Assembly (NCBI RefSeq): GCF_003752025.1
Contig: NZ_RJKR01000006.1
Span: forward strand, 159,466-223,465
DNA from: Curtobacterium sp. PhB115
GTDB lineage: Bacteria > Actinomycetota > Actinomycetes > Actinomycetales > Microbacteriaceae
Reading direction: 5' to 3'
DNA: 64,000 nucleotides
Numbering within the stretch: the first letter of the stretch is position 1; the number at the start of each line of letters is the position of its first letter. Of the stretch, positions 40,949-53,734 are shown piece by piece. Position numbers and translations under genes: made by a program. The notes under the pieces are model-generated. The model had not been told where the DNA came from. It saw only the letters and a list, made by a program, of their open reading frames with translations, and did not search any database.

Positions 40949-42853
40949 CTACACGAGCGAGTCGCGCCAGGCCGCGTGGAGCTGGGCAAACCGCCCGGTC
41001 CCGCCGATGAGGTCGGCGGGAGCGCCGTCCTCGACGATCTTCCCGTGCTCCATCACGAGCACCCGGTGGGCGATCGCGACGGTGGAGAGCCGGTGCGCGA
41101 TGATCACCGCGGTGCGGTCCGCGAGCAAGGTCTCCAGACCCTCCTGCACGAGCCGCTCCGAGGGGATGTCGAGCGATGCCGTCGCCTCGTCGAGGATGAG
41201 CACCTTCGGGTCCGCGATGAACGCCCGGGCGAACGAGAGCAGCTGTCGCTGACCCGCCGAGACACGACCGCCGCGCTTGTTCACGTCGGTGTCGTACCCG
41301 TCGGGCAGCGCCATGATGAACTCGTGCGCGCCGACCGCCCGCGCCGATGCCTCGATCTCGTCCTGCGAGGCCCCCGGCTTGCCGAGCGCGATGTTGTCCG
41401 CGACCGTGCCGGAGAACAGGTACGCCTCTTGTGTGACCATGACGATCGCGCGCCGCATGTCCCGGGTGTCCAGGTCGCGGAGGTCCACGCCGTCGAGCGT
41501 CACCGCGCCCTTCGTCGGGTCGTAGAAGCGCGCCATCAGCTTGGCGAGCGTCGACTTGCCGGCACCGGTGGACCCGACCAGGGCGATGGTCTGCCCCGAC
41601 GGGATGTGCAGGTCGAACTCCGGCAGCACGACCTTGCCCGCGTTGTACGCGAACTCGACCCCGTCGAAGTCCATCCGACCGGTGGCGTCCGCCAGCCGGG
41701 TCGGCTTCGCCGGGTCCGGCACGCTCGGGCGTTCCTCGAGGACGCCGGAGATCTTCTCCATCGCCGCCGACGCCGACTGGTACCCGTTGTAGAACATCGC
41801 GAGTTCCTGCGCGGGGTCGAAGAAGCGCTTGGCGTACAGCGCGACCGCCAGGAGCACCCCGACCTCGAGCGAGTCACCGACGATCCGGAACCCGCCGACG
41901 ATGACGACCGCCGCGAGGGTGACGTTCCCGATGAGCACGAGCACGGGGTCGAAGGTCCCGAACAGGTTGAACACCTTCGTGTTCGCCACCCGGTAGTCCT
42001 CGACGTACGCGCCGTACTCGTCACGGTTGCGGGACTCCTTGCGGAACGCCTGCACCGCGCGGATGCCCGTCATCGTCTCGACGAAGTGCACGATCACACG
42101 GGCCGACGTGACACGGGTGGAGCGGAACAGCGTCTGCGAGTTCGTCTGGAACCAACGGATCAGGAACCAGAGCGGGATGAGCGACACCGCGAGCACCAGA
42201 CCCGAGGTCGGGTCGAGCAGCACCAGGGCCACGGCGGTGAACACCATGTACAGCACGCCCTGGATGAGCTGGTTGAGCCCGGAGTCGAGCAGCTCGCGGA
42301 TCGAGTCGAGGTCACTCGTCTGGCGGGAGATGATCCGGCCGGACGTGTAGGTCTCGTGGAACTCGAGCGACAGCCGCTGCGTGTGCAGGAACACCCGCTT
42401 GCGCAGGTCGAACAGGATCGCCTGGCTGATCCGCGCCGCGAGCACGGTGTACCAGGCGGTGAGCACCGCACCGACGACCGCCACGACGATGTACGTCGAG
42501 ACGACCGCGAAGGCCGGGACCCAGTCGTTCTGGTCGAGCACCCGGGGCAGGGCGTTGTCGATGCCCCACGCGATGAGCGCCGGACCCGCGACGGTGCCGG
42601 CCGTGGAGACGACCACGACGATCCCGAGCAGCACGAGGCGCAGCTTCAGCGGTGCGGCGAGGGAGCCGAGCAGGGCGAGGGAGCGGCGCCGCAGGCGCTT
42701 GCTCTCCGCCTTGGTGAAGTCCTCGCGCTCCTCGCCGCGCACGCCCAGGGTGGTGATCGACGCGGTGACGGGTGCGGCAGACTGCGTGTCCGCAGCGTCG
42801 TCCGTGACCGGTGCCGTGCCTCCCGGCAGGTTCTGGTCCGTCTGCTGGCTCAT
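40949..42853 (-). CDS. Heterodimeric ABC exporter subunit with catalytic Glu
   Basis: A 634-residue type IV ABC half-transporter: about 60 charged N-terminal residues, six helices (about 75-350) and an ATPase domain with Walker [10 protein letters not shown] near 430, a degenerate signature VSAGQRQLL near 530, Walker [10 protein letters not shown] with the catalytic Glu, and the H-loop IAHRLST. In heterodimeric exporters such as TM287/288 or BmrCD, one subunit keeps the Glu but has a weakened signature, exactly this pattern, and the partner (42850-44658) is the reverse. The start ATG overlaps the partner stop (ATGA at 42850-42853). Probably exports drugs, lipids or peptides. Confidence 0.9.
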   Translation of the reverse strand: MSQQTDQNLPGGTAPVTDDAADTQSAAPVTASITTLGVRGEEREDFTKAESKRLRRRSLALLGSLAAPLKLRLVLLGIVVVVSTAGTVAGPALIAWGIDNALPRVLDQNDWVPAFAVVSTYIVVAVVGAVLTAWYTVLAARISQAILFDLRKRVFLHTQRLSLEFHETYTSGRIISRQTSDLDSIRELLDSGLNQLIQGVLYMVFTAVALVLLDPTSGLVLAVSLIPLWFLIRWFQTNSQTLFRSTRVTSARVIVHFVETMTGIRAVQAFRKESRNRDEYGAYVEDYRVANTKVFNLFGTFDPVLVLIGNVTLAAVVIVGGFRIVGDSLEVGVLLAVALYAKRFFDPAQELAMFYNGYQSASAAMEKISGVLEERPSVPDPAKPTRLADATGRMDFDGVEFAYNAGKVVLPEFDLHIPSGQTIALVGSTGAGKSTLAKLMARFYDPTKGAVTLDGVDLRDLDTRDMRRAIVMVTQEAYLFSGTVADNIALGKPGASQDEIEASARAVGAHEFIMALPDGYDTDVNKRGGRVSAGQRQLLSFARAFIADPKVLILDEATASLDIPSERLVQEGLETLLADRTAVIIAHRLSTVAIAHRVLVMEHGKIVEDGAPADLIGGTGRFAQLHAAWRDSLV

Positions 42854-44658
42854 GCCATCGCCTCCTGTCGGGAAGTCGCATCGTCGTCGTCGAGCGACGA
42901 GATGACGTACCGGTAGTGCTCGTTGGTGGCCATCAGGTCGTGGTGCGTCCCGACGGCGGAGATGACGCCGTTCTCCATCAGCGCCACCCGGTCCGCGAGC
43001 GTCACCGTCGACGGACGGTGCGCCACGATGAGCGACGTGGTCTCGGCGAGGACGCGGCGGAGCCCCGCCTCGACCCGTGCCTCGGTGTCGACGTCGAGCG
43101 CCGACAGGGGGTCGTCGAGCACCAGCACCGACGGCCGCGCCGCGATCGCGCGGGCGAGCGCCAGCCGCTGTCGCTGGCCACCCGAGAGCGAGAGGCCCTC
43201 TTCGCCGACGCGGGTGTCGACGCCCTCCGGCAGGTCGTCCACGAAGGACGCCTGCGCGATGTCGAGGGCCTCGCGCATCAGCGCCTCGGCCTCGTCACCC
43301 TCGACGTCCGGACGACCGAGCAGCACGTTCTGCCGCACCGTCGTCGAGAACAGGGTGGCGTCCTCGAACGCGACGCCGACGTGGCGCCGCAGTTCCTCGC
43401 GCGTGAGGTCGCGGATGTCGACGCCGTCGATCGTCACCGATCCGCCGGTCACGTCGTACAGACGCGGCACGAGCGACAGGAGCGTCGTCTTGCCGGAGCC
43501 GGTGAGCCCGACGAGCGCCATCGTCTCGCCCGGCTCGAGCCGCAGCTCGACGCCGTTGACGAGGTCCGGGTACTGCGGCGCGGAGTCCTGGTACCGGAAG
43601 TGCACGGCGTTGAAGGAGAGCGCTCCGTGCGGCTCGGCGATCGTCTTCGGGTCCTCCGGGTCCGTGATGGTGTTCTCGGAGTCCATCACCTCGAAGAAAC
43701 GGTCCACCGCGGTGCGGGTGTCGAACGTCATCGAGAGGAAGAAGCCGATCGACTCGATCGGGAACCGGAGCACCGTCGCCGTCGCGAAGAACCCGAAGAG
43801 CTGCCCGACGCTGAGCTCCCCCTGCGACGCCAGCCAGATGCCGGCGAGCAGGCAGAGCGCGAACGCGACGTCCGGCACGAGCAGCAGCCACAGCCAGATG
43901 CTCGCGATGGCCTTCGCCTTCTTGATCTCGGTGCCGCGGAGCGCTTCGGCCTGCTCGCTGAACTCTTCGAGCTTCGCGCCGCCGCGCCCGAACGCCTTGA
44001 GCACGCGGATGCCGTGGACCGACTGCTCGACGCTCGTCGCGAGGTCACCGACCTGGTCCTGGCTGCGGCGCGCGACGACGGAGTACCGGCGTTCGAACAG
44101 CAGCCCGTTGATCCAGAGCGGGATGGACGCGACCAGGAAGATCAGGCCGAGCAGCCACCCGAAGGTGAACAGCACGACGAAGCCGACGACGATCGTCACG
44201 ATGTTCACGACGAGCAGCACGACACCGAACGCCAGCCAGCGGCGGATCAGCGACAGGTCCGAGACGGAACGGGACAGCAGCTGCCCGGACTCCCACCGGT
44301 CGTGGAAGGCGACGGGCAGGTCCTGCAACTTCGCGTAGAGCGCGTTCCGCATGCTCGTCTCGATGCGCGTCGAGGGCCGCATCACCATCCGGCGACGGGA
44401 GGCGATGAACACCGACTCCAGCACACCGAGTGCGAGCACGGCGAGGCCGGCTGGCCAGATCTGGGCGGAGTCGCGCGACGACAGCGGACCGTCGACGAGC
44501 CACTGCAGCACGTAGGGGATGGCGAGCGCCACCAAGGAGGCACCCAACGCCGCGGCCATGCCGGCGATGAGGCGGCCCTGGTAGGGCTTCACGTAGGGGT
44601 AGATCCGCGCGATCGCGCGGAAGGTGGACGGGCGCGCCGTGGTGGGCGACTTGGACAT
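42850..44658 (-). CDS. Heterodimeric ABC exporter subunit with degenerate Walker B
   Basis: A 602-residue half-transporter: six helices (about 25-315) and an ATPase domain with Walker [10 protein letters not shown] near 385, canonical signature [14 protein letters not shown] near 490 and Walker [13 protein letters not shown], where Asp replaces the catalytic Glu. This marks the BmrC/TM287-type subunit that forms the inactive nucleotide site. The ATG at 44658 was chosen over 44673 and the much longer frame to 45009, whose extra residues are low-complexity and coincide with the leader. Upstream lies a leader of about 470 nt containing a 34-codon ORF and hairpin, which suggests translation-dependent attenuation. 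Confidence 0.9.
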   Translation of the reverse strand: MSKSPTTARPSTFRAIARIYPYVKPYQGRLIAGMAAALGASLVALAIPYVLQWLVDGPLSSRDSAQIWPAGLAVLALGVLESVFIASRRRMVMRPSTRIETSMRNALYAKLQDLPVAFHDRWESGQLLSRSVSDLSLIRRWLAFGVVLLVVNIVTIVVGFVVLFTFGWLLGLIFLVASIPLWINGLLFERRYSVVARRSQDQVGDLATSVEQSVHGIRVLKAFGRGGAKLEEFSEQAEALRGTEIKKAKAIASIWLWLLLVPDVAFALCLLAGIWLASQGELSVGQLFGFFATATVLRFPIESIGFFLSMTFDTRTAVDRFFEVMDSENTITDPEDPKTIAEPHGALSFNAVHFRYQDSAPQYPDLVNGVELRLEPGETMALVGLTGSGKTTLLSLVPRLYDVTGGSVTIDGVDIRDLTREELRRHVGVAFEDATLFSTTVRQNVLLGRPDVEGDEAEALMREALDIAQASFVDDLPEGVDTRVGEEGLSLSGGQRQRLALARAIAARPSVLVLDDPLSALDVDTEARVEAGLRRVLAETTSLIVAHRPSTVTLADRVALMENGVISAVGTHHDLMATNEHYRYVISSLDDDDATSRQEAMA

Positions 44659-44921
44659 GCGTTGCGTCCTCATGCGTCTGCCGGGTCCCCGGGTCGCGTC
44701 GCGCGTGCGTCGCTCGCTCGCGGCGTGCCGCTTGCTTGCGTTGCGTGCGCGGCCTCGACCTGGAGGCTCGGTGTGGCGTTGCGTGGTGATCATCGGCCGG
44801 GCGCGTGGTCGCGCCTCCGTCGTCACTCGCGTGACGTCGGTCGGGCCGGAGGGCACCGGGAGACACTCGTCCCCCGGGTTCAGGCGGGTTGGTTCGCCGG
44901 CGCCGGTGGTACGGCGCGGCG

Positions 44922-44939
44922 AGGCCGTGGGAACGGCCT
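44922..44939 (-). terminator. Hairpin directly after the leader ORF
   Basis: AGGCCGT-TCCC-ACGGCCT on the minus strand, a perfect 7-bp stem starting 2 nt after the leader ORF stop. Ribosome position on the ORF could control its folding. Confidence 0.5.
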
Positions 44940-44941
44940 GG

Positions 44942-45046
44942 CTAGGCGGCGGCCACGACTCGGGGTCGCGGTGCGGGAGCGGTCCCCACGAAGGACACGA
45001 GACCTGCACGGGCGGCCGTCGCCACGGTTCCGGTCGAGATGTCCAT
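44942..45046 (-). CDS. 34-codon leader peptide upstream of the ABC exporter
   Basis: A short ORF on the leader transcript with a good ribosome site (CTGGAG, 5 nt spacing) before ATG at 45046 and stop TAG at 44944-44942. The peptide begins [15 protein letters not shown] and ends in a Pro/Arg/Val-rich stretch ([12 protein letters not shown]) that could stall ribosomes. A 7-bp hairpin follows at once. Leader peptides of this kind control drug-inducible ABC exporters (bmrB before bmrCD in Bacillus is the known precedent). It is too short for reliable coding statistics; the evidence is position, ribosome site and hairpin. Gap 44659-44921 to the exporter start shows no further gene. Confidence 0.45.
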   Translation of the reverse strand: MDISTGTVATAARAGLVSFVGTAPAPRPRVVAAA

Positions 45047-45134
45047 CGTCACTCCAGTCGTCGTCTTCGTCACCGTTGTGTCCGCGGTGCCGCCGGTCCC
45101 GGAGGATCGTCGACTGCCTGTCGCGGAGCCTTAC

Positions 45135-45164
45135 AGACTATTCACAGTGACTCTCGGCGCGCAA
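45135..45164 (-). promoter_or_regulatory. Promoter of the ABC exporter leader
   Basis: Minus strand TTGCGC (45164-45159), 18-nt spacer, TAGTCT (45140-45135); start near 45128. It lies between the purH stop and the leader ORF in an AT-richer patch. Confidence 0.5.
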
Positions 45165-45187
45165 TAGGGTGCCGCGATCTGTTCACT

Positions 45188-46824
<1,637 letters not shown>

Positions 46825-46828
<4 letters not shown>

Positions 46829-47418
46829 GCGCTCGTGGTGCCCTTCAGTTCGGTGGTGCCGTTGGCGATGTCGAGGATGGTCTGGACGAGCAGGCGACGC
46901 TCGACCGGCTTGATGCGGTCGTGCAGCGTCGACTCGGAGTCGCCGGGCAGCACGGGGACGCGCTCCTGGGCGAGGATCGGTCCGCTGTCGACGCCGTCGT
47001 CGACCTGGATCACGCTCGCGCCGGTCTGGTCGACACCGGCGGCGAGGGCGTCCCGCACACCGTGGGCGCCGGGGAACTCGGGCAGGTACGCGGGGTGGGT
47101 GTTGATGATCGCGGGCGCGAACTCGGACACCACGGCCGGCGGCAGCAGCCGCATCAGCCCGGAGAGCACGAGCAGGTCGGGCGACCACGGCCGGATCTGC
47201 TCGGCGACCGCCTGCCCCCACTCGGCGCGGGTCTCGTACCGGGAGAACGGCACCGTGAAGGTGGGGATGGAGAACTCCTCGCCGAGGCCGAGGCCCTCGG
47301 CGTCGCGGTCGGCGCCGATCGCGACGACACGGGCGGGGTACTCGGCGTCGAAGGTCGCTTCGAGCAGGGCTCGGAGGTTCGACCCGGTACCGGAGATCAG
47401 GACGACCAGTTCGAGCAC
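46825..47418 (-). CDS. purN: Phosphoribosylglycinamide formyltransferase
   Basis: Transfers a formyl group from 10-formyl-THF to GAR in de novo purine synthesis. The 197-residue protein starts [19 protein letters not shown] (phosphate loop SGTGSN), with the folate-site [12 protein letters not shown] near 85, the catalytic [16 protein letters not shown] near 105 (Asn and His) and [13 protein letters not shown] near 140 (Asp). The GTG at 47418 gives the family length. It is flanked by the DUF6350 gene 41 nt upstream and purH overlapping downstream, the common actinobacterial order. Confidence 0.94.
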
Positions 47419-47459
47419 GGCACCAACCCTACCGGGACCCGCGCGACGTGACGTCGTCG

Positions 47460-49442
47460 CTACCGGTCGCCCTTCGGCTGCCGCCACCACGGCAGTTCCT
47501 CTTCGGGGATCTGGTCGGTGACGTCCCAGTTCGCCGGGCGTGCGGGCTGCGCGGGGGTGGCGGGGGCGTCGGGCTCGTCGTCCACGTCGTCGCGACCGGC
47601 AACGAACTCCTCGGTGCTCCACGGGAACGCGGGCTGCGCGTCGGCGGCAGGCGATGCGTCGGGGGCAGGCGATGCGTCGGGGGTCACGGCCCGCTGAGTC
47701 GCGGACGGGGCTGACGGGCGCTCTGGCGTCTGCTCGGCGTCGGCCCCGGTCACCCGGTCCCGCAGCTCGCCCGCGCGCTCGCGCACACCGTCGGCCGCGC
47801 CGAGCAGCCGGTCGCGCAGGCCGCCCATGCCCAGTCGTCCGGCACCGCGGCGCTCGGTGGTCGGGGCGTCGGCGAGCCGTTCGGCGGCGACTGCGTCGGT
47901 CCGCGCCCAGGCCGGCAGCGCCACGTCGTGGTCGGTGTCCTGGCGGCCGGGGGCGTCGTGCTCGTGCTCGCGCTCGCGCTCGTGCTCGTGCTCGTCGGTG
48001 ATCGGCTCCGTCGGGGCGTCCACCCGCGAGCGGGGCGGCTCTGCTGCCGTGGAGCCGTCGTGCTCCTCCTCGACCACGAACCGGTGCACGTCGGTGGTGC
48101 GTCCGGCGCCGGCCAGGTCGAGCGCGGCGAGCAGGGAGCCCTCGTGGGCGTCCGCCTGCGCAGCGGCCTCGGCGTCGTCGTCCTCGGACTCGTTCCACCG
48201 CTCGCGGCCCCACCCGCGCTCCGGCATCCGGACGAGGTCGCTGCCCATCGCGAGCGCGAGGATGGCGGGCACCCCGACCTCGAGCGCGGCGAACCCGCCG
48301 ACGACGAGCGCGTGCGGGCCGACGTCGGCCAGGCGTCCGGGGCCGAACGACCCCGACGACGCCCAGGCGATCAGTCCGGTGAGGACCCCGGCGACCAGGC
48401 CGGTGGCCACCCCGGCGAGCGCGCGGTGCAGCGCGGAGTCGACGTGCCCCAGCGCCCGGACGAGCCGGGGTCGCATCGCGCCGCCGATCGCGAAGCCGGC
48501 GACCACCGGCACGAGGATCCAGACGAGACCGAAGGTGTGCCCGGACGTCGGCAGCGCGCCGAACACCGGCAGCCCGGGGATCGGCCCGAGGGTGGTGGCG
48601 ATCGGGGACACGCTCGACCCGGTGCCGATGGCGAACCCGGGGCCGATCAGCCACGACGTCGCCCAGCCGACGAAGTCGGGCAGGAACGCGAGCTGCCCCA
48701 CCGTCAGGGCGATCCCGCCGATGACGCCGGCGTGCGACTGCTCGTACAGGGTGATGACCTCGGCGAACGACCCGAACAGGAGCAGGGCGACGACGATCCC
48801 CGCGACGGCGACGACGGCCGCGGTGGCTGCGGTGCCGGCCCGGAGCCCGAAGCCGACGACCGCGCGCCAGGCCGCGGGGACGCGGTCGAGCCGGTCGAGC
48901 AGCCATTGTGTCCCGGCGTCGGCGGGCAGGTCGCGGCGACGACGGCAGACCTCGGACGCGACGAGCGCTGGGATGCCGAACCACAGCGCCGGCAGGACGA
49001 CGGCCTGCCAGATCGTCGGACGGGTGGCCGCCGAGGTCGACGACAGCGCAACAGCGAGCCCGAGGAGCGCGACGACCAGGGTGCCGACCAGGAGTCCGGT
49101 GGTGCGGTGCTCGGTCTCGGCGAACCGGCGTCCGGCGCGGGCGCCGAGCCAGGCCGTGACGACCGCGAAGCCGAGCGCCGCGAGCGTCACGTGGATGGGG
49201 TCGGCGGCGCCGCTCACCCCGGAGCTCTTCGCCAGCGCCGACCCGAGCAGGAACGACACGTCGACACCGTGGCCGACGAGCCAGACGCTCCCCGTGGCCT
49301 TCCAGAACACGTCCCAGTCGACCTGCAGGCCGTACTCGAACCCCCAGAGCAGCGTCAGCGGCACGAGGGCGACGCCGATCCCGACGCCGACCGTCACGAC
49401 CGCCTCGATCGCGGCGAGCAGAGCGGTTCCCAGGCGGTTCAT
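47460..49442 (-). CDS. DUF6350 multi-span membrane protein
   Basis: A 660-residue protein. Residues 1-410 hold about ten membrane helices, starting [20 protein letters not shown], and match the position and pattern of the DUF6350 family found immediately upstream of purN in many actinobacteria. The C-terminal 240 residues are an unstructured cytoplasmic tail rich in Asp, Glu, Ala and Arg. It contains a His/Glu/Arg run ([14 protein letters not shown], near 490), a [11 protein letters not shown] repeat and an acidic/aromatic end ([15 protein letters not shown]). Function unknown; the His-rich segment could bind metal. The ATG at 49442 fits the first helix. Confidence 0.83.
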   Translation of the reverse strand: MNRLGTALLAAIEAVVTVGVGIGVALVPLTLLWGFEYGLQVDWDVFWKATGSVWLVGHGVDVSFLLGSALAKSSGVSGAADPIHVTLAALGFAVVTAWLGARAGRRFAETEHRTTGLLVGTLVVALLGLAVALSSTSAATRPTIWQAVVLPALWFGIPALVASEVCRRRRDLPADAGTQWLLDRLDRVPAAWRAVVGFGLRAGTAATAAVVAVAGIVVALLLFGSFAEVITLYEQSHAGVIGGIALTVGQLAFLPDFVGWATSWLIGPGFAIGTGSSVSPIATTLGPIPGLPVFGALPTSGHTFGLVWILVPVVAGFAIGGAMRPRLVRALGHVDSALHRALAGVATGLVAGVLTGLIAWASSGSFGPGRLADVGPHALVVGGFAALEVGVPAILALAMGSDLVRMPERGWGRERWNESEDDDAEAAAQADAHEGSLLAALDLAGAGRTTDVHRFVVEEEHDGSTAAEPPRSRVDAPTEPITDEHEHEREREHEHDAPGRQDTDHDVALPAWARTDAVAAERLADAPTTERRGAGRLGMGGLRDRLLGAADGVRERAGELRDRVTGADAEQTPERPSAPSATQRAVTPDASPAPDASPAADAQPAFPWSTEEFVAGRDDVDDEPDAPATPAQPARPANWDVTDQIPEEELPWWRQPKGDR

Positions 49443-49597
49443 CGGAGCGAGGATACGTGCAGCAGCCCGCATCCCCGGGCAGCCGCGCGGTGGGGCGGCT
49501 CAGCCGAGGCTGGCCGCGTACCCCGGTTGCAGTGCGCGCCAACGGGGCAGCCACGGCTCGGGCGCACGGCCGTCGAGGACGCTGCCCGCGAACGACA

Positions 49598-49630
49598 GGA
49601 GGCTCGGTGCGGAACCCGCACCGAGCCTCC
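49598..49630 (-). terminator. Strong hairpin after sucD, repeat family B
   Basis: Perfect 15-bp arms (49598-49612, 49616-49630; GGAGGCTCGGTGCGG) with a 3-nt loop, 37 nt beyond the sucD stop. No T tract. The rest of 49443-49666 shows no gene. Confidence 0.7.
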
Positions 49631-49666
49631 CGGCAGCTGCCCGACCACGTGTCGGGCGTGACGCGC

Positions 49667-50554
49667 CTAGCGAGCGGCGACCACCTCGCGCAGCAGCGCA
49701 GCGGTCTCGGACGGCGTCTTGCCGACCTTGACCCCGGCCGCCTCGAGCGCCTGCTTCTTCGCCTCGGCGGTGCCGGCGGATCCGGACACGATCGCTCCGG
49801 CGTGGCCCATCGTCTTGCCCTCGGGGGCGGTGAAGCCCGCGACGTACCCGACGACCGGCTTCGTGACGTGCGCCTTGATGAACTCGGCTGCGCGCTCTTC
49901 CGCGTCGCCACCGATCTCACCGATCATCACGATCGCCTCGGTCTCGGGGTCGGCCTCGAACGCGGCGAGCGCGTCGATGTGCGTGGTGCCGATGACCGGG
50001 TCGCCACCGATGCCGATGGCGGTCGAGAAGCCGAGGTCACGGAGCTCGTACATCATCTGGTAGGTCAGGGTGCCCGACTTCGAGACCAGGCCGATCGGCC
50101 CCTTGCCGGTGATCGTCGCGGGGGTGATGCCGACGAGGGACTCCCCCGGGGTGATGATGCCGGGGCAGTTCGGGCCGATGATGCGGGTCTTCCCGCCGAG
50201 GGCCTTCGCGTGCGCCCAGAACTCCGCGGAGTCCTGCACCGGGATGCCCTCGGTGATGACGACGACGAGCGGGATCTCGGCGTCGATGGCCTCCATCACG
50301 GCGTCCTTCGCGAACGCCGGGGGGACGAAGACGATCGAGACGTCGGCACCGGTGGTGTCGATGGCTTCGCGCACGGAGCCGAAGACCGGCAGGGTGACGT
50401 CGCCGTGGGTGACGGTCGTGCCGGCCTTGCGGGCGTTGACGCCGCCGACGACCTGGGTGCCGGCCTTGAGCATGAGCGCGGTGTGCTTCGTGCCCTCGCC
50501 GCCGGTGATGCCCTGGACGATGACCTTGGAGTCCTTGTTGAGGAAGATCGACAT
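49667..50554 (-). CDS. sucD: Succinyl-CoA ligase, alpha subunit
   Basis: TCA-cycle enzyme subunit that interconverts succinyl-CoA and succinate with substrate-level phosphorylation. The 295-residue protein has the CoA-binding Rossmann domain ([16 protein letters not shown] near residue 10), the ligase domain with [13 protein letters not shown] near 115 and the phosphorylated active-site His in [18 protein letters not shown] near 245. Length is standard. It follows sucC after 16 nt; both are read from the promoter upstream of 51740. Cytoplasmic, forms alpha-beta complexes with SucC. Confidence 0.95.
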   Translation of the reverse strand: MSIFLNKDSKVIVQGITGGEGTKHTALMLKAGTQVVGGVNARKAGTTVTHGDVTLPVFGSVREAIDTTGADVSIVFVPPAFAKDAVMEAIDAEIPLVVVITEGIPVQDSAEFWAHAKALGGKTRIIGPNCPGIITPGESLVGITPATITGKGPIGLVSKSGTLTYQMMYELRDLGFSTAIGIGGDPVIGTTHIDALAAFEADPETEAIVMIGEIGGDAEERAAEFIKAHVTKPVVGYVAGFTAPEGKTMGHAGAIVSGSAGTAEAKKQALEAAGVKVGKTPSETAALLREVVAAR

Positions 50555-50570
50555 GCTTGCTTCTCGCTCC

Positions 50571-51740
50571 TTACGCCGCGGCCGCGGCGAGCTCGGCGGC
50601 CTGCTCGGCCGCATCGTCCATGGTCGCGGCGACGGTGACGAGCGGGTGCGCTGCCTCCGCCAGGATCCGTCGACCCTCTTCCACCTTGTTGCCGTCGAGC
50701 CGCACGACGAGCGGCTTGGTGGCCGCGTCACCGAGGATGCCGAGCGCGGCGACGATGCCGTTCGCGACGGCGTCGCAGGCGGTGATGCCTCCGAAGACGT
50801 TCACGAAGACGCTCTTCACCTGCGGGTCGCCGAGGATGACGTCGAGGCCGTTGGCCATGACCTCGGCCGAGGCGCCGCCGCCGATGTCGAGGAAGTTCGC
50901 GGGCTTGACGCCACCGTGGCGCTCACCGGCGTAGGCGACGACGTCGAGCGTCGACATCACGAGACCGGCACCGTTGCCGATGACCCCGATCTCACCGTCG
51001 AGCTTGACGTAGTTCAGGCCGTGGGCCTTCGCCTTGGCCTCGAGCGGGTCCTCGCTGGCGGAGTCCTCGAGCGCCTTGTGGCCCTCGTGCCGGAAGTCGG
51101 CGTTCTCGTCGAGCGAGACCTTGCCGTCGAGCGCGAGAATCTGCCCGTCGCCCGTCCGGACCAGGGGGTTCACCTCGACCAGGGTGGCGTCCTCGCCCTT
51201 GTAGACGTCGTAGAGCTTGGCGAAGACGTCGGCCACCTGCTCGACGAGGTCCGCGGGGAACCCGGCCTGCTCCGCGATCGCGCGACCGGCGGCAGCGTCG
51301 ATCCCGGTGAGGGGGTCCACCTCGACCCGGGCGAGCGCCTCGGGCTTCTCGACCGCGAGCTGCTCGATCTCCATGCCGCCCTCGACGCTGGTGAGCGAGA
51401 GGTAGGAGCGGTTGGCCCGGTCGAGCAGCACGGAGAAGTAGAACTCCTCGGCGATGTCCGCACCCTGCGCGATCATGACCCGCTTGACCGTGTGGCCCTT
51501 GATGTCGAGGCCGAGGATCGCCTGCGCGTGCTCGAACGCCTCGTCCGGGGTCTTCGCGACCTTGACGCCGCCGGCCTTGCCGCGACCGCCGACCTTCACC
51601 TGGGCCTTGACGACGACGACACCGCCGATCTTCTCGGCCGCCGCTCTCGCCTCGTCCGGGGTGTCGGCGATGATCCCCTGGAGGACGGGGACGCCGTAGG
51701 ACTCGAAGAGGTCCCTGGCCTGATACTCGAAAAGATCCAC
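50571..51740 (-). CDS. sucC: Succinyl-CoA ligase, beta subunit
   Basis: The nucleotide-binding subunit of succinyl-CoA ligase, 389 residues. It starts [19 protein letters not shown], has the ATP-grasp lid and metal sites ([17 protein letters not shown] near 45, VEVNPLV near 198) and the C-terminal [17 protein letters not shown] / [12 protein letters not shown] blocks that contact SucD. The start is GTG at 51740. The 170-bp upstream region contains a 7-bp inverted repeat (ACATCGA/TCGATGT, 51800-51820) in the presumed leader and separates it from the divergent recQ-like gene. Confidence 0.95.
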   Translation of the reverse strand: MDLFEYQARDLFESYGVPVLQGIIADTPDEARAAAEKIGGVVVVKAQVKVGGRGKAGGVKVAKTPDEAFEHAQAILGLDIKGHTVKRVMIAQGADIAEEFYFSVLLDRANRSYLSLTSVEGGMEIEQLAVEKPEALARVEVDPLTGIDAAAGRAIAEQAGFPADLVEQVADVFAKLYDVYKGEDATLVEVNPLVRTGDGQILALDGKVSLDENADFRHEGHKALEDSASEDPLEAKAKAHGLNYVKLDGEIGVIGNGAGLVMSTLDVVAYAGERHGGVKPANFLDIGGGASAEVMANGLDVILGDPQVKSVFVNVFGGITACDAVANGIVAALGILGDAATKPLVVRLDGNKVEEGRRILAEAAHPLVTVAATMDDAAEQAAELAAAAA

Positions 51741-51912
51741 GCTGTTCTTCTTCCCGCACGGTTCGTGCGATCGGCATCGGTTTCCCGGTCGCGCACTCCA
51801 CATCGAGGGTCGCTCGATGTCGAGACAACGGCCGGAGCCAGCCTAGCGCCGGACCGTGAACGTCCGGTGCGCGCGGACCCACGGCCGTCCCCCAGCAGTG
51901 CTCCGGCACGGT

Positions 51913-53550
51913 GTGACCGTGGACACCGCACTCCGTTCCCGTGCCGCCGACGTCTTCGGCTGGCACCTCCGTCCTGCGCAGGAGACCGTGATCGACGCGG
52001 TGCTGGCCGGCCGCGACGCACTCGCGCTGATGCCGACCGGGTCCGGGAAGTCCGCGATCCACCAGGTGGCGGCCCTCGCGCTCGACGGGCCGGTCGTCGT
52101 CGTGTCCCCGCTCGTGGCCCTGCAGGAGGACCAGGTGGTCGGCATCGAGGTCCACCCGGACGCGCCGCGTGCCGTGACGATCAACGCGACGAGGAGCCAC
52201 CGCGAGCTCGACGACGCCTGGGGCGCGGTGGCGGGCGGCGAGGTCGGTTACGTGTTCCTGGCTCCCGAGCAGCTCGCGAAGGACGGGATCGTGGAGCGGC
52301 TCCGTGACGCCGGCGTCGCGCTCGTCACCGTCGACGAGGCGCACTGCGTCTCCTCGTGGGGGCACGACTTCCGTCCGGACTACCTCGTGCTCGGTGAGGT
52401 GGTCGAGCGGCTGGGACGCCCGCCGGTGCTCGCGATGACCGCGACCGGGTCCACCCCGGTGCGGACCGAGATCGTCGAACGCCTCGGCATGCGCGACCCG
52501 CTCGTCCTCGCCACCGGGTTCGACCGGCCCGAACTGCGTCTCGAGGTCCGTCGACACGAGGACGAGGAGGGCAAGCGCGAAGCCCTGGTGGCTCAGGTCA
52601 CCGAGCTGTCCGGCAGCGGGATCGTCTACGTCGCCACCCGAGCCGAGACGCTCGTGTACGCGGACGAGCTCGTGGAGGCCGGACGCCGGGCGAAGCCGTA
52701 CCACGCGGGCCTGCGGGTCCGGGATCGCGAGGCCGTCCACCACGCCTTCCTCGGGGGCGACGTGGACGTCGTCGTCGCGACGAGCGCCTTCGGCATGGGG
52801 ATCGACAAGCCCGACGTCCGGTTCGTGGTGCACGCGGACGTGCCGGAGTCGATCGACGCCTACTACCAGGAGGTCGGGCGCGCCGGCCGCGACCGCGACG
52901 TCGCCCTCGCGACGATGCACTACCGCGCCGAGGACCTGGGGCTCCGCCGGTTCTTCGCGTCCGGCAGCCCGCGCCCGGCCTCGCTCCGCGCGGTCTTCGA
53001 CGCCGTGCCCGCCACCGGCACCCTCCCCCGGTCCGAACTCGCGGCGGCCAGCGGCCTCGCCGCCCGCACCGCGGGTCGCGCGGCGAACGCCCTGGTCGAC
53101 GCCGGTGTCCTCGCCGACGACGCATCCGGCCTGCACCGCGTCCCCGGCGGTCCGGCGAGCGCCGACGCCGCCGCCGACCGGTCACGAGCGCACGCCACCG
53201 AGCGCGAGCAGATCGAGGAGTCCCGCATCACGATGATGCGCCGGTTCGCCGAGACCGGCGGGTGCCGTCGGCAGTTCCTGCTCGGGTACTTCGGGGACGA
53301 GCTGCCGGAACCGTGCGGCAACTGCGACACCTGCACGGCCGGCACCGCCACCGCGGCCGACGCGCACCCGGCCGACGGTTCGCACGACGTCGAGTGGCCG
53401 CCGGACGCCACCGTCGAGCACGCGGAGTGGGGCCGGGGGACCGTGATGAGCACCGAGGACGACTGCATCACGGTGTTCTTCGAGTCGGCGGGGTACCGCA
53501 CGCTCTCGCTCGCCGACGTCGAGGAGCGGGACCTGCTCGAGCGTGTCTGA
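51913..53550 (+). CDS. RecQ-family ATP-dependent DNA helicase
   Basis: A 545-residue superfamily 2 helicase. Motif I LMPTGSGKSA near residue 37, DEAH-box motif VTVDEAHCVSSWGHDFR near 135, motif III AMTATGS, motif V SAFGMGIDKPDVRFV near 290 and motif VI QEVGRAGRDRD near 318. The RecQ zinc region is present (GCRRQFLLGYFGD, then CGNCDTC near 470). No HRDC domain follows; instead a 60-residue C-terminal domain (VEHAEWGRGTVMS, then FESAGYRTLSL) as in actinobacterial RecQ-like proteins. Shorter than Escherichia coli RecQ. The start could be GTG 51913 or 51919. Role: unwinding at recombination intermediates and stalled forks. Confidence 0.9.
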   Translation: MTVDTALRSRAADVFGWHLRPAQETVIDAVLAGRDALALMPTGSGKSAIHQVAALALDGPVVVVSPLVALQEDQVVGIEVHPDAPRAVTINATRSHRELDDAWGAVAGGEVGYVFLAPEQLAKDGIVERLRDAGVALVTVDEAHCVSSWGHDFRPDYLVLGEVVERLGRPPVLAMTATGSTPVRTEIVERLGMRDPLVLATGFDRPELRLEVRRHEDEEGKREALVAQVTELSGSGIVYVATRAETLVYADELVEAGRRAKPYHAGLRVRDREAVHHAFLGGDVDVVVATSAFGMGIDKPDVRFVVHADVPESIDAYYQEVGRAGRDRDVALATMHYRAEDLGLRRFFASGSPRPASLRAVFDAVPATGTLPRSELAAASGLAARTAGRAANALVDAGVLADDASGLHRVPGGPASADAAADRSRAHATEREQIEESRITMMRRFAETGGCRRQFLLGYFGDELPEPCGNCDTCTAGTATAADAHPADGSHDVEWPPDATVEHAEWGRGTVMSTEDDCITVFFESAGYRTLSLADVEERDLLERV

Positions 53551-53557
53551 AGCCTCC

Positions 53558-53610
53558 GGGGGAAGGCGCGGTCGCTCGACCACCCGTCGGCGACCGCGCT
53601 CCACTCCCCC
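53558..53610 (+). terminator. Terminator hairpin after the recQ-like gene
   Basis: Core stem GCGCGGTCGC (53566-53575) / GCGACCGCGC (53590-53599), extended outward by GGGGG/CCCCC (53558-53562, 53606-53610). Confidence 0.6.
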
Positions 53611-53734
53611 GAGCACCCGCGATGCTGCCCGTGCGCCGTGACGGGAAGGTGACCGGCAGGTGAACGCGACACGAAACCGGACGGTCGTCGAGGCCCGCGG
53701 CGTAGACAGGACGCCCAACGGAAAGGACGACGCC

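Noticed and set aside
44659..45009. N-terminal extension of the 42850-44658 exporter subunit to 45009
   Set aside because: The added 117 residues are Arg/Pro/Thr low-complexity without homologous character and would include the leader hairpin; the internal ATG at 44658 precedes the first recognisable residues.
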